A DNA stretch of 64,000 bases, taken from assembly GCF_914767665.1 (NCBI RefSeq), contig NC_059501.1, positions 36,618,501-36,682,500 on the forward strand, given 5' to 3'. The first letter of the stretch is position 1. Each line of letters begins with the position of its first letter. Under the pieces are notes generated by a model. The model made no database searches. It was not told the DNA's origin and saw only the letters and a list, made by a program, of their open reading frames with translations. Below are positions 12,735 through 24,121 of the stretch, piece by piece. A program made the position numbers and the translations under genes. The stretch is from Harmonia axyridis. Lineage: Eukaryota; Arthropoda; Insecta; Coleoptera; Coccinellidae.

Positions 12735-12803
12735 TATCGATATCTATATATTGTATCGATATTTTCTGACACTATCGAAATATGTAAGAGTAAAATATCG
12801 ATA
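12735..12803. repeat. Three TATCGATA octamers within 69 bp
   Basis: The palindrome TATCGATA occurs at 12735-12742, 12754-12761 and 12796-12803. It equals the core of the Drosophila DRE motif bound by DREF and BEAF. Here it sits deep in an intron and next to a TAGGGATGGGC motif often seen near transposon ends, so a regulatory role is not implied. Confidence 0.5.
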
Positions 12804-13204
12804 TATATCGCTGTGATATTTTGGTGTGAGAAAAATCTGTTGATTTGAATAAAGTTTTTCTATCATAGAGGATAATAATAAGATTCAGTGGAAAACGACA
12901 TATTTAGTAGTTTGCTTCCATTTTTATGGAGTATTTTGTCCTCCTGAACATTCATAGGGACATTGATGTTGACGAGGACGCTGTGATTACAAGGTTTTCA
13001 AAGGGTTCAAAATTTTAAAGACCAAATTAGATTTTGTGATGTAGTTGCCAATTGTCTTCTTTTTTTCATATTAAACAATCTAATTTTTTTTTAATTTCTA
13101 CCTGAATGGTTAAAACCCTGATAAGTAAATAATGGTATTATAATACAACAAATACATAAGGGTAAAACTTTTTTTGCGAAATTCGAGGCTCTATTGTAAA
13201 AAAC

Positions 13205-14330
13205 TGGTTATACATTTATAATTCAAAGTATTGCCCATCGCTGGTCACTACTTTCTTCTATCTTTCGGACAGCGTACGAATTGAAAAAACTGGTCATCTT
13301 TTGAAGCGATCCACAAATCGATCCAAGTTTTTACTTCTTCATAAGATCGGAAGTGTTGTTCAGCCAGGCCATGTGCTATTGATTGAAACAAGTGATATTC
13401 CGTGGGAGCAACGTCTGGAGAATACGTCGGGTAGGGTTGTGGGGTAGGAATTCCCATTTTAACGTTTCCAAGTATATCTTGATTACTTTCGCAACATGGG
13501 GTCGAGCATTGTCATGCAGTAAAATCAATTCATCTTCTCTCTCGTTGTATTGCGGCGGTTTGTCTTCCAATGCTCGGTACAAACGCATTAATTGCGTTCG
13601 ATAACGATCGCCTGTGATTCTCTCAGTCATAATACACTACGCCGAGCTGGTCCCACCAAATACTGAGCATGACCTTAGAACCGTGAATATTCGGTTTGGC
13701 CGTCGATGTGGAAGCATTGTCAGGATATCCTCATGATTTCATGCGCTTGGGATTATCGTAATGAACCCATTTTTCGTCTCCAGTCCCAATCCGATGCAGA
13801 AACCCCTTCCGTCTTTGTCTTGCAAGCAGCTGTTCACAAGTAAATAAACGTCGTTCAAACACCTCGCGGCTTCAACTCGTACCGCACCCAATTTCCTTGT
13901 TTCTGAGTCATTCCTATGACTTTCAGGCGTTTTGAAATGGCTTTTAGTGTCACTCCTATTGATCCTACAATTATTGTTGCGTTTGACATGAATCTTGATC
14001 AATTATTGCCTCCAATTCTGCATCTTCAAAAAACTTCTCTCTTCCACCGCGATGCTGGTCTTCGACATCAAAATCACCATTCTTGAAGCGTTGAAACCAC
14101 TCATCTATTTCTTTATTTATTTAATCAAACGGAACAAGCCATTTTACAGATGTACCAGAAAATAACTAAACCTAGACATAAACAATATCGTTGGTACGTT
14201 CTTCCACCAATATCGTTCTCACTATAGGTATTTGAAAGCATTCGATGAACCTCAGCCGCGGATTTTTTCATATTTTAGTAGAAAATTGAAACCTCCCGCA
14301 AATGACGAGAATTTGGCTCGTAAGCTAACA
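13205..14330 (-). pseudogene. Decayed mariner transposase
   Basis: From about 14330 downward the minus strand gives PNSRHLREV, KKSAAEVHRMLSNTYSEN, then EWFQRFKNGDFDVEDQHRGG. Further down are LHRIGTGDEKWVHYDNPKR, GDRYRTQLMRLYRAL, LLHDNARPHVAK and, after a frameshift, YSPDVAPTEYHLF and HGLAEQHF. This is the full mariner order: N-terminal helix-turn-helix, first catalytic Asp in GDEKW, second in HDNARPH, third at the YHLF motif. The third position reads Glu (TEYHLF) where mariners have Asp. Several frameshifts and stops are present, and about 85 bases of foreign sequence interrupt the N-terminal part near 14105-14195. Not functional. Confidence 0.85.
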
Positions 14331-14424
14331 TGGTTAGTCGTGAATAACTTTATGATGCAGACACAAATCGACTAACATGTCAATGGCGTTATGTTCACAA
14401 ATACCTAAACTTATTGTATGACAT

Positions 14425-14640
14425 CTACGATATATTTATTTCTCTAATTCTATGGTTACTCCGTTCATTCTTCCACATCTTGTGGAACAAGATCGTGCGA
14501 GAATATATCAGAAAAGCACAGTTTTCATGGTTATATTTCATTATTATATGTTGGTACTCCGAACTTTCCGCCACGGCTTTATCCGCCAATTCATCAATTT
14601 GCCTTAAAAAAATCAGTTCTGCCAACCAACATTTTTCAAG
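14425..14640 (-). pseudogene. LINE-like fragment, RNase H-like tail
   Basis: A 66-codon minus ORF reads IDELADKAVAESSEYQH and then KMWKNERSNHRIRE. The ELADKAV part resembles the GNELADxAA motif of LINE RNase H domains, and the same tail recurs at position 1-60. The assignment is an inference from two short motifs. Confidence 0.35.
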
Positions 14641-14715
14641 CCAAACATCACTAAATGATATTTATGGAAATATTTCATTAATTTCAATAAGAATGCAATG
14701 AATTAGAGAAAATAA

Positions 14716-14840
14716 TATATAATACTCGAACAGAAGGCTCATTCTACCACTCGTTCATTCAAAAACTCGCCACTTCGTGGCTCGTTTTTAAATTTTGAAC
14801 TCGTGGAAGAATATCAATGCCTTCTGCACTTGTATTATAA
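14716..14840. mobile_element. Small palindromic MITE-like element
   Basis: The left half (AATACTCGAACAGAAGGC, CATTCTACCACTCG) pairs with the right half (ACTCGTGGAAGAAT, GCCTTCTGCACTTGTATT) to give an imperfect foldback of about 125 bases. No coding potential. The type is inferred from the structure alone. Confidence 0.55.
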
Positions 14841-15267
14841 ATAACTATTCTACTACCACTTACCGTTACAGCCATCTATTGCAAAACGGCGGACGCAAAG
14901 TTGTACGCCTTATATAAATATTCATATGAATATCTAAATATAAATATTTTTGAGAGGTAAGGCTTGATATCGGTATAATCTGGGATTTGGTCCCATAGAA
15001 ATACTCGAAGCCCATAACGGCGAACCCCCTCAAAATTTAAGGCTAAGACCGCCCTTGATTTGTCGTCATGGAAAGTTATTTGCATCAAATATTTTCATGT
15101 GAACAAGGGCCAAACGGTATGTTCTAGGAAAAAAAATCATACAGAATTCCACCCTAGAATCAGCATAGTATACCGAGTGAATCGTCTGAAATCAGCTAAC
15201 GATACAAGGTTTCCGAAAAAAATCTTTTATTTTCTAGAGGGATACCCAGTGAAGGATCTACCGGCAT

Positions 15268-15314
15268 AGTGACGGGGTCCAAGGGGCGGAGCCCCTTCGG
15301 CGAGCAGAGCGAGT
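15268..15314. repeat. GC-rich island with perfect hairpin
   Basis: AAGGGGC-GGA-GCCCCTT at 15281-15297 is a perfect 7-bp stem with a 3-nt loop. It is followed by TCGGCGAGCAGAGCGAG in otherwise AT-rich DNA. I do not recognise the element; such hairpins occur near the ends of some rolling-circle transposons. Confidence 0.45.
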
Positions 15315-15601
15315 AATATTTCTATAACAGAAATCATTTGTGCAGGTGCAAATATTTTCGTTTTTGACTCGGATTTTTGTTGCCACTAGCATTCATACTT
15401 CTTGTTACTCTATTACTTAGCAACCTATTCTTTTTATATAATTAGATTTCTTCACGATATTACTTCCGAGGATTATTCAAATATTCGATCACTACTCCCT
15501 TTTCTGAATAATATTCTTATTTTTATGATTACGTTTTATTCTACAGAAAAATATAACAAGAATTCATTTAAAATCGTGGGCAACTTTTTTCTGTATTTAC
15601 A

Positions 15602-15686
15602 AGTAGCGCTTAGCTTGTACCATATTCTTTCCAGATTCGAAGTATGTAAACAAATGTTAGTGATTTGGTATAAGCTCAGCGCTACT
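15602..15686. repeat. 85-bp hairpin with 9-bp perfect outer stem
   Basis: AGTAGCGCT at the left pairs perfectly with AGCGCTACT at the right. Pairing continues inward with few mismatches (TAGCTTGTACCATAT against ATTTGGTATAAGCTC), leaving about 35 bases of loop. It could be a tiny foldback or an RNA hairpin. Confidence 0.6.
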
Positions 15687-15689
15687 CGT

Positions 15690-17360
15690 AATCACAGAAA
15701 ATCAACTATAATTTCTCCACAAGTCTCTTGACCACGAATTTGATTGAATGCTCGTTAGTATCTATCTATCTACCTTCTTAATTTTCATTATGAACCCAAT
15801 ATTTCCGAAGTATTTTCATGAAAATAGATGTAAATCTAATTTTTTTGCAGTTTTTGACATGGTATTTCAAATATTCTTTCTTTAATCCGAAATTAAACGT
15901 TATATTCACTATTATTCTACTTTAATTTGATTCTACCTTCAAGATTCCGCAAATTTAAATGATAAATTTTCGAATTTTTTATATTTTACAAAACCAACTC
16001 GTCAATTCGAATATTAATTGATTAAATATTCCGTTGGATGAATGAGAATTGAAAACTCTTGAAGCATGTTACTTCAGTTTTCTAGGACTTCTAGACAGTT
16101 GGGCTTCAAAAAACATAAGAATTAATATGTTACTATTCATAGAAGGAAAATTATTACTTATAAATTAGAACTATATAATATATTGCTCTGAAATTTTTCT
16201 TTGACATTAGGCGAGTTGTATTGTTGTAGACGAAAAAGACAGGTCTCCGCTATTTGATATTCTATCAATTTATATAGGTTAACAAATAACAATCATTGGT
16301 ATAATTCAGTTGGTACTTACATTCAATTAAAATCAATAATTTTTCCATAAATGAAACTTAAAGCATTAAAAGTTCAAAATCCATTTTTAACGCAGACTTC
16401 AAATTGTTCTCTTTTATCCTTGTCTTGCTTAAACATTTTTATTCTGATATTTCTCTTCAGATTGTTGACTTTGAAATATAATGAACATTGAATAGGTAAA
16501 ATATTAATTCCAACTGAATTTCACCTTCACCAGTTTGCCCTAATGAAGTGCTTAGTGCTTGAAGCCCTTATTCTCTAGTGGTGAGTGTTTACTCGAATCA
16601 CTATTAATCAGTCCTCGTTACAGCTCTGACGTTGTGGTCATTTTTGGAATTAAAAAATGTGGCCACTAATTTCAACATTTCCTGGCATGGAACACGTTTC
16701 AAACTACAATTTTGGTTGGTCTGTCGGTGCACATCCATGCAACAACTTCAACTTCTATTTCTCATCCTTAGTCTTATTCGTTTCTTAATATTTGATGAAA
16801 ATTTTTATCAGCATTTAGTTCCAAATGTAGATCACCCCCTACAAAATTCAGTTTTTCATATAAAAGGAAAGCGTTGTTCTACCGATTTTCATGAAATTTC
16901 CTATTCTATTTTGATGAAATTTGGCATGTATATTTGGATTAAAGTGGATGTATTTTCCACAAATTCAGGCTCTTTCGGATAACATGCTCTACTCGTATTA
17001 GGATTTCAATATTTCGCTTTCTACCAGTCCAATTTTGAAGAAATATGGTATTGTTATTTGGGTTGGGACGTCAGATGTTACATAGTAATTTCAGCTCTAA
17101 TGAATATACGTTGCGTTTTAGGGCTCCTTGGAAGAGAATAGTGCTATAGAACTGAAAACTACGTACTCTGGAGTGCTGACTTCATTTAACGTGAAGCAAA
17201 AATTAAAAATAAACTAAACCAAATAGCTCCAGGAATTGGTCAATGATATACGAAATATGTATTACTACTACTATCACTCCTTTGCCCCAATGGGAATCCA
17301 TGTCTCAGTTGACATTTAGCCTTTAATTCATTTCTGTCTTTTCCATGAAGATGCAAAATA
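15690..17360. other. Intronic stretch without recognised gene
   Basis: AT-rich. The ORFs at 16632-16982 and nearby show no recognised motif. Confidence 0.5.
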
Positions 17361-18358
17361 CAGAGAGGGCCATTGAAAACGAAACAGCGGCTCTGTAAGT
17401 CGGCAGAACCGAGTTATATAAAAACGCTCGGACACGTCAACAACATTTTCGAGGGGGACATCGTTCGCGATGAAATTCACTCGAAATACATTCCATCCCT
17501 CGGAGCTGTGACCGCCACCCCTAAATTTTTAAATGGCACCATATGGCAAGTGATACCTCATTTGAAAGGTAGTTTCCTTCTCAATATCAAACAACAGAAA
17601 TAAATTAATTCTATCGATTCGTTTTCGAGATATAGGAACTTGAAGTTGGGAAATAACTTTTTATTCACTCAATCAATAAAAATAAGATCTAACATTGCAA
17701 CTGTTTAAAGATAATTATCATTGTCAAGGAATTAAATGATCTAACTGTTCACCACCCATTTCCATACAATAGTACAAGTTCTGTTCAAAATGAGACCTCA
17801 CATTTCGTAGCATTTCCGGCGTTATTCGACGGCATTCTTCAATAATTCTACGTCGTAAATCTTCCAGAGATTCTGGTTCGGTTGCATAGATTTTGTTTTT
17901 CAAGTGACCCCACAGGAAAAAGTCGAGTGGGGTTAAATCTGGTGATCTGGCTGGCCACCCTATAGCGCCTCTTCTTCCAATCCAATTTCCAGGAAACATT
18001 CTATCTAAAAACTTGTTGAAATTTCAAGTGCTCTTCATGGTAACGATTGAGTGATTAAAAAGTTATTTCCCAACTTCAAGTTCCTATATCTCGAAAACGA
18101 ATCGATAGAATTTATTTATTTTTGTTGTTTGATATTAAGAAGGAAACTACCTTTCAAATGAGGTATCACTTGCCATATGGTGCCATTTAAAAATTTAGGG
18201 GTGGCGGTCACAGCTCCGAGGGATGGAATGTATTTCGGGTGAATTTCATCGCGAACGATGTCCCCCTCGAAAATGTTGTTGACGTGTCCGAGCGTTTTTA
18301 TATAACTCGGTTCTGCCGACCTACAGAGCCGCTGTTTCGTTTTCAATGGCCCTCTCTG
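17361..18358 (-). mobile_element. Deleted Tc1/mariner-type element with 315-bp terminal inverted repeats
   Basis: The ends read CAGAGAGGGCC and GGCCCTCTCTG and are flanked by TA on both sides (17359-17360 and 18359-18360). The inverted repeats run from 17361 to about 17675 and from about 18044 to 18358 and are nearly identical; each contains the same 76-codon open frame, which differs at only two residues. Between them, 17999-17724 on the minus strand encodes a 91-residue transposase C-terminus with the motifs RSPDLTPLDFFLWGHLKNKI and ITPEMLRNV. SPDLTPLDFFLW carries the third catalytic Asp region. The N-terminal and central transposase are gone, so the copy could move only in trans. Confidence 0.9.
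17724..17999 (-). pseudogene. Transposase C-terminal remnant
   Basis: The 91 codons contain GWPARSPDLTPLDFFLW, KNKIYATEPESLEDLRRRI and a final helix ending EQNLYYCMEMGGEQLDHLI. This is the end of a mariner-like DDE_3-type transposase (about 340 residues when complete). It lies between the two long inverted repeats of the element at 17361-18358, in the expected position for the 3' part of the gene. The upstream Met is not the native start; the N-terminal two thirds are missing. Confidence 0.85.
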
Positions 18359-18360
18359 TA

Positions 18361-20429
18361 TTTAGATGGGTACAGGATATCACAAGGAAGAATGAAGACC
18401 GCAAACAGTGTTGTATGTATGTGTAGGATTATGAAAGGAGTTTAGTAATTTATACTTTCCTTGAACTACTTTTTCCTATAAGATACTTCTGGTACATATT
18501 TCTCTACATAATAACTGTATTCTCATCTTTTCTCGTGACATCATACGCCTATCTCAATATTGATCTTTCAGTTATGTTACTATATGCCTGGTTGTTTGTA
18601 GATTGCTATATCGGGTGTGTTTGATTCTTAAAGTTCACTTTTCTCATGTAGGTCTATTAATAGATAATGCTAAGTTAACTATTTTCACGATGAGGTCTTA
18701 AGTCCTTCTTCTTCCATATTTATCACTAAATCATCAGAACCATATTCAACCTTATTACCAATCGTTCGGTCAAAAGGTTTGTAGCTACAATTTTCGAATT
18801 TCGAGCCAGTTAAATTTGAATTTTCAGGATTGGATCGTATCTCGAATGTTTCGGATGTTGTAAATACAACATCCAAATGGATGTAGAATGTCAATTCAAA
18901 GCCTCGTGCAATATTTCATGTTGATCACATAAAAAAACCATATTTTCGTGACTACGGAGTTGGGTTTCTGGATGTTGATATTGAAATAGGAAATTAAAAA
19001 TTTTCGAGCTGATCCCATCAACAAAACCTTAGAAAATTCGGGAAGAATATTGAAAACAAATCACCCAATGCGGACGCGTCTACAGATCCAGTTGAGTTGA
19101 GAATGAACATTCCAAAATTCGTGCAGAATTTGGTATTGTTTACTTCATCAGAAACATAAGAAATTTAAACCAGATTTCGAAAAAAACATTCTTGGCAGGT
19201 CTCATCGATCAAGACAAAATATATACCAATATGCAGTTATGCGAGCTCTTAGGGTACAATTTGTGCATGAATAAACGAGCTCCTCATTTTTTTATGACCT
19301 TATACCATCATATTTCGAAGAAAATTAATAGAAATGTAGACATCAGACACCGTGACGACATGAAAGACGCTCTATTTCGGGGACAAGGATTCAAAAAATA
19401 TCACGACAACGAAGACTTTCATAATGGGGGTTCTTTTCAAAGCAAGTAGGGTAGCTTTTGATCTATATTCTCATCAAGTTTAACGTCTTCACGAGATACC
19501 CTGCATTATTATTATTATTATGTAGAAATTTTGTTGTATGGATAGTATTTCCCGATTTACTGTTTATATCAATGAGTATATACACGTTTTAGCCTCTATT
19601 CAAAAATATTGAATCATCCACAGCAACATTACATAGGTACCAGGTAATCGATATAGATCAAGAATTAAATTAGTCCAAGCACTGATCCACAGGATAATCT
19701 TCATGAAATTTTCATCATGAACGACTCTCTCCATCCAAATTTACCACTTGATTGCTTTCACCGAGAAAGAATTCAATACACCCAGAACTGGACCTTACAT
19801 ACCAATATATTCCAATTTGCTCAGAAATATTGTTAACACTATCAAACGCTCTAGTCAACATCACTTCCTCTGCATCATCCAATGCCTCCATGATAAATTC
19901 GATGATATATACCATGGCCGTGGTTGTCGATATTTCCTTTCTGAATGCATCTTGTTAATATCTAAGCAAGGAATTGCTTCAAAGAAACTAGATCACTCTG
20001 GTTCTTAGAACATTTGAAGGACCATGCAAGCATATCGATTAAAGTCAATTAAACTAAAAGGAATATCGGTTGTAGTAATAATACAATTAAGCTCTATCTC
20101 CTTATTGTCTTAAATTTCCAAGCTTTCGGTCGATTACCTCCACCATCTTCAGGGATCTGAAAATAACTATCAATAACACAAATAGACTCAAAAATTACAA
20201 CCAGGTCAATCACAACCAAATGGAATGGTTTCAATGAACTTCCATCCAGAATTACAAACAGATTCTGGTAAAAAAAATTTTTTGAGTCAGTAAACAACTC
20301 ACAATTTAGGAAAACGAATTGAAAAGAAAACGGTTTACCCTGTAACAGTTCAAATTTCCTCTTAAAGAACTCTTAGAACTCCAAACACGTGAACAAAATT
20401 CCAGAACATTCATAAGTAAGATTTGAAGA
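18361..20429. other. Intronic stretch without recognised gene
   Basis: AT-rich. ORFs of 60-90 codons near 19192-19449 and 19715-20008 overlap on both strands without recognised motifs. A short (ATT)n run lies at 19507-19521. Confidence 0.45.
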
Positions 20430-20660
20430 TTTTTGAGCTAGCACAATCGATATCGGTCTATAATTCTCATATATTTTTTTGTCGTCTTTTTTCATTACCC
20501 TTGCGATCTTTAGTTCATCAGGAAAGAAGCCTTGCTGAAAGCAATCGTTCATGATGTCTGGGGTTGAATACGTTTAATATTGAATTAATTTTTTTGTGCA
20601 CTTTTAATGGAAAGCCATAAATATCCTGTGAAGATTTATTTTTCATTTTCCAAACAACCT
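20430..20660 (-). pseudogene. LINE reverse transcriptase fragment
   Basis: The minus strand reads DIMNDCFQQGFFPDELKIAR and then YENYRPISIVLA, the palm entry (KxG..NYRPIS) of CR1/Jockey-type reverse transcriptases. It is flanked by broken frames. Only this small part of the gene can be recognised; stops lie on either side. Confidence 0.65.
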
Positions 20661-22412
20661 CTAAACTTCCTCTGGTATAAACGACATAAAGGTTAGTGGT
20701 GCCAACATTGTGATAAAAAGAAACCCTTTTAGCGGGTTTTTTGGATAATCCATTCCCGGTTCTCTTTTGGAGAATGATATCAGAGAATGAAGAATAAATA
20801 TTTCATATTTTAATCCGCAAAACCTCAACCCCTGTTCTGAAATAATTCGACAAGTGTTAACCTCTTTAGCTTGATAAATGCGAGAATGAAAATGTCTTCC
20901 ATTTGGATCCTCACGAATTGAACTTTAGCTTTCGGAATCGATGCTTGGAAGACTATACGAGCGTGAAAACATTTATGGTCGACTAGCTACATCTTGTTCG
21001 CTGTTGCTCTGTATTTCGGGCTATTTATTATATTACCAGGAACCTGTTAACATTCGACTTCAGTTTGTTCTCGTATGTGATCATTCCCGGACAACCAATT
21101 TTTTTTTTACCATAGATCATCGGAAATTGGATTTGAAACAAATCGGCTGAATATGCTCCATTATTTTTTGTGAGCTTCTTTTATGGAACAAGGCGATATC
21201 AGTACGTTCAAATTGTCAAGACTAATCTGAAATGTTATCGAAATTTTGCTCGTTCTTTTATCGAAATAGTGACAATGCATAACGCAATTGTTTTCACAAT
21301 TTTTAGAACAATATTATTGAAGGAAGACGTCTTCGAACGAGAAATTTCATTAGACTTAACTATGACTTAAAAGACAATGGCCGGACAATACGTAACTGAA
21401 GAGGAATGTACTATTCAGGTTTCATACACCGCATTCTTCTGATTCTTCATACAATTATTACTATGTTACCGATGTTGACAGGTGTAGAATTGTTGCCTAT
21501 CGAGATATTGTCATGAAACGAGTTGGTCAGGGAAAGTTGACCAATCGTTCACTCATCTCCGGTTGAGATGTTCTTTTGACCCCTGGAAGAGCGGCTTTCC
21601 AGAGGTCTCGGAGAATTAATAATTATGTAAATTCACAAAGATGTTATGTGTGAGTTCGGCCCGTCGCTTCAATGGACAGGTCTTTTTATTTGACTTTCTT
21701 TCTCTAGGGACAGGATTAGTTTACTGGGTCAATGAAAATCGATTTAAATTTTAAAACTAAATATAATAAAGAAAAATAAAAAATAAGCGAAGTTACAATA
21801 TCCCTGAAATTTCTATGTTGACTCAACGGCCAAAATTTTATATGAAAAACAAAAAATGTCTTAAATAATCTGTTATTCAAACAAAAGAAACAAAATACCA
21901 ACTCTGAATTTGGGAGAATCGGGACTACTCAAATTAACTTATTTTCATCGAAAAAACATTCAAACATCAACAAATAAAATAAAAATTAAATAGCCAAAAA
22001 ACTTGCCCTTATCCCACGATGCTAGGTGGGTATTTTAGGCTCTGCCTAAACCTAGTTTTAATATTTTCAAACTGTTCACTCGAAACGTGTAATTCCTTAT
22101 ATAACACTTCACTCCCGATCCGCGAACTCCGATCTTACCTAATTTATTCCAAAACAAATTCTAAACTTCATCCCAGAAAATTCCTATTTTACTATTTCTG
22201 ACCTAATTAAGTTAATTAGAGTTAAAACAATTCCTTCTTCCAAAACAACTTAAAATTCCTTCAACTCTCTATCATCTACTAAATTTCCTTTATTTTTTGA
22301 TTCAACATTAAAAAAATTACTCTGATCTCCAAAAGAAATTGTTTCAATCTAAATCCGGTTTCGCGACCGGCGTTCTAATTCTCAACCCTTCTCAATAAGA
22401 GACCCTAACGAT
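20661..22412. other. Intronic stretch without recognised gene
   Basis: AT-rich, no coding motif recognised. The last 8 bases (22405-22412, CTAACGAT) are the target duplication of the following element. Confidence 0.5.
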
Positions 22413-22447
22413 CAGTGACGGCTCGTGCCCTCGAGATGTGGGTCGGC

Positions 22448-22478
<31 letters not shown>

Positions 22479-24025
22479 TGTTATGGATCGTATATATTCA
22501 AGTTGAGATTATGTTGTTGTTAATTTGATTTAAATTGATTAGATCCAATAACTAAATTTGAAATTATATTTTATAATTTTGCACCGACTATATTTCTCAG
22601 GAGGGTTCATTCAAATTCAATTATATATTTTTTTTAATTTAATTAATATTTTCGAAATTCACTAACTATAAAGAAATTCTTATCTAATAACTAAATTTAT
22701 ATTAATCTAATCTTATATTTACGTATTTAAATCTTCATCGACCTCATCAGTGTTCTATGTTATGGTATGGTATCGTCTTCTATGCTCCTAACCTCGAATG
22801 GATTATAACCTTGATTTGTATTAATTCAGTTGCATTGTTTTGAATCCATTTTCCATTTGATATTGCTTCAACTTGCTTGAATCCAGGGAAATTTCTTCTT
22901 GAAATTGATTAAATAATTTTCCACTTCTTCTCACAATGATTTTCAGGTACGTATTTAACAATTTTAATATCTTGCAAATTTTCGTAAATAAATTCTTTCG
23001 TTTATCAATTATTTCAGGTAAATTTCTTGAGTCAGGTGACGTGCTCTCAACAATGGTTTTTTACTGACTGACTAGCTGTCATTCGGCTGGGCTTTATATA
23101 GATTTTCAATTTTTTTCTTGAAATCAAGATTGCCTTGGATGTCAAAAAATTTTTCAAATATGATGCTTTCGCAATTTTCTCTTTTGAGGTAAGTTTTCCT
23201 TCTTCAATCTTGATCTAGTTAATTTCTTCATTTTTTTCCGCATCTTTTGGTACCACATATGTTGCATTCGGTCGATTCGAAGTTACAAAATTTTCAAATA
23301 TTCTATATACAATTTGGAAATTTTTCTAATATTCACTTTCTTTGGCCTAATATTCAAAGATTTCTATCTATAACTCCTAAAATCTACTACTTATTTTTAA
23401 ATTATACTATAATCTAAAGAAATATATACATTTTTGTATGTTTGAGACATTAATTACTTTAGAATCCCTGATTTATCATTCGATATCCTATCCCTATCCA
23501 TTTTTTACAATTTTATTAGGAATTTCAGCTAATATTACATTTTTGAGATTGTATCTAGATGTAATTCACTAGATCACAAGCTATTTCATGAAAATTAACA
23601 TAGGAAATATAAAATAAATGATTATTTTTTATCATTTTGAATGAAAATTGAATATTCAGTCTTTTGACTCTTTTAACATTATTTACATGATATATAAATG
23701 GTTCCTGATACTTGAGTTGAATATCTTTTGTTGATTTTATCAAATTGAACTTGAATTTTATTAATATTTTCATTTTGTTTCAGATCCTGAGATGCTTTGA
23801 ATGAATATTGATATAGAACTTTAGAAATATTGGATTTATGCTACTTTTATAATGTGCAATTGAATGGAATAAATGAATAAAGTTACTCTACTTTCTTTAA
23901 AATTATTGGATCATATCAAGTTAAAATTTATTATCTATTTGATGAATTTACTGTAGTTTCCGAAGGATAGAGTCTGGTAATGTATTCTCATTGATTTTAT
24001 AAGTTGATAATACCATTCCATAACA
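22479..24025 (-). repeat. 3' LTR of the nested retrotransposon
   Basis: A 1547-bp LTR with TGTTATGG/CCATAACA ends. It lies downstream of the ORF on the minus strand and carries the 6-bp stretch missing from the partner near 26870. Confidence 0.92.
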
Positions 24026-24121
24026 ATTCCCCAAATTTAATATTTGAAATTTTTTATTTTCAATATAAAATTTAAAATATTAAAATTTCTCCAACATTTT
24101 GAAATTTGATTGAAATTTAAA

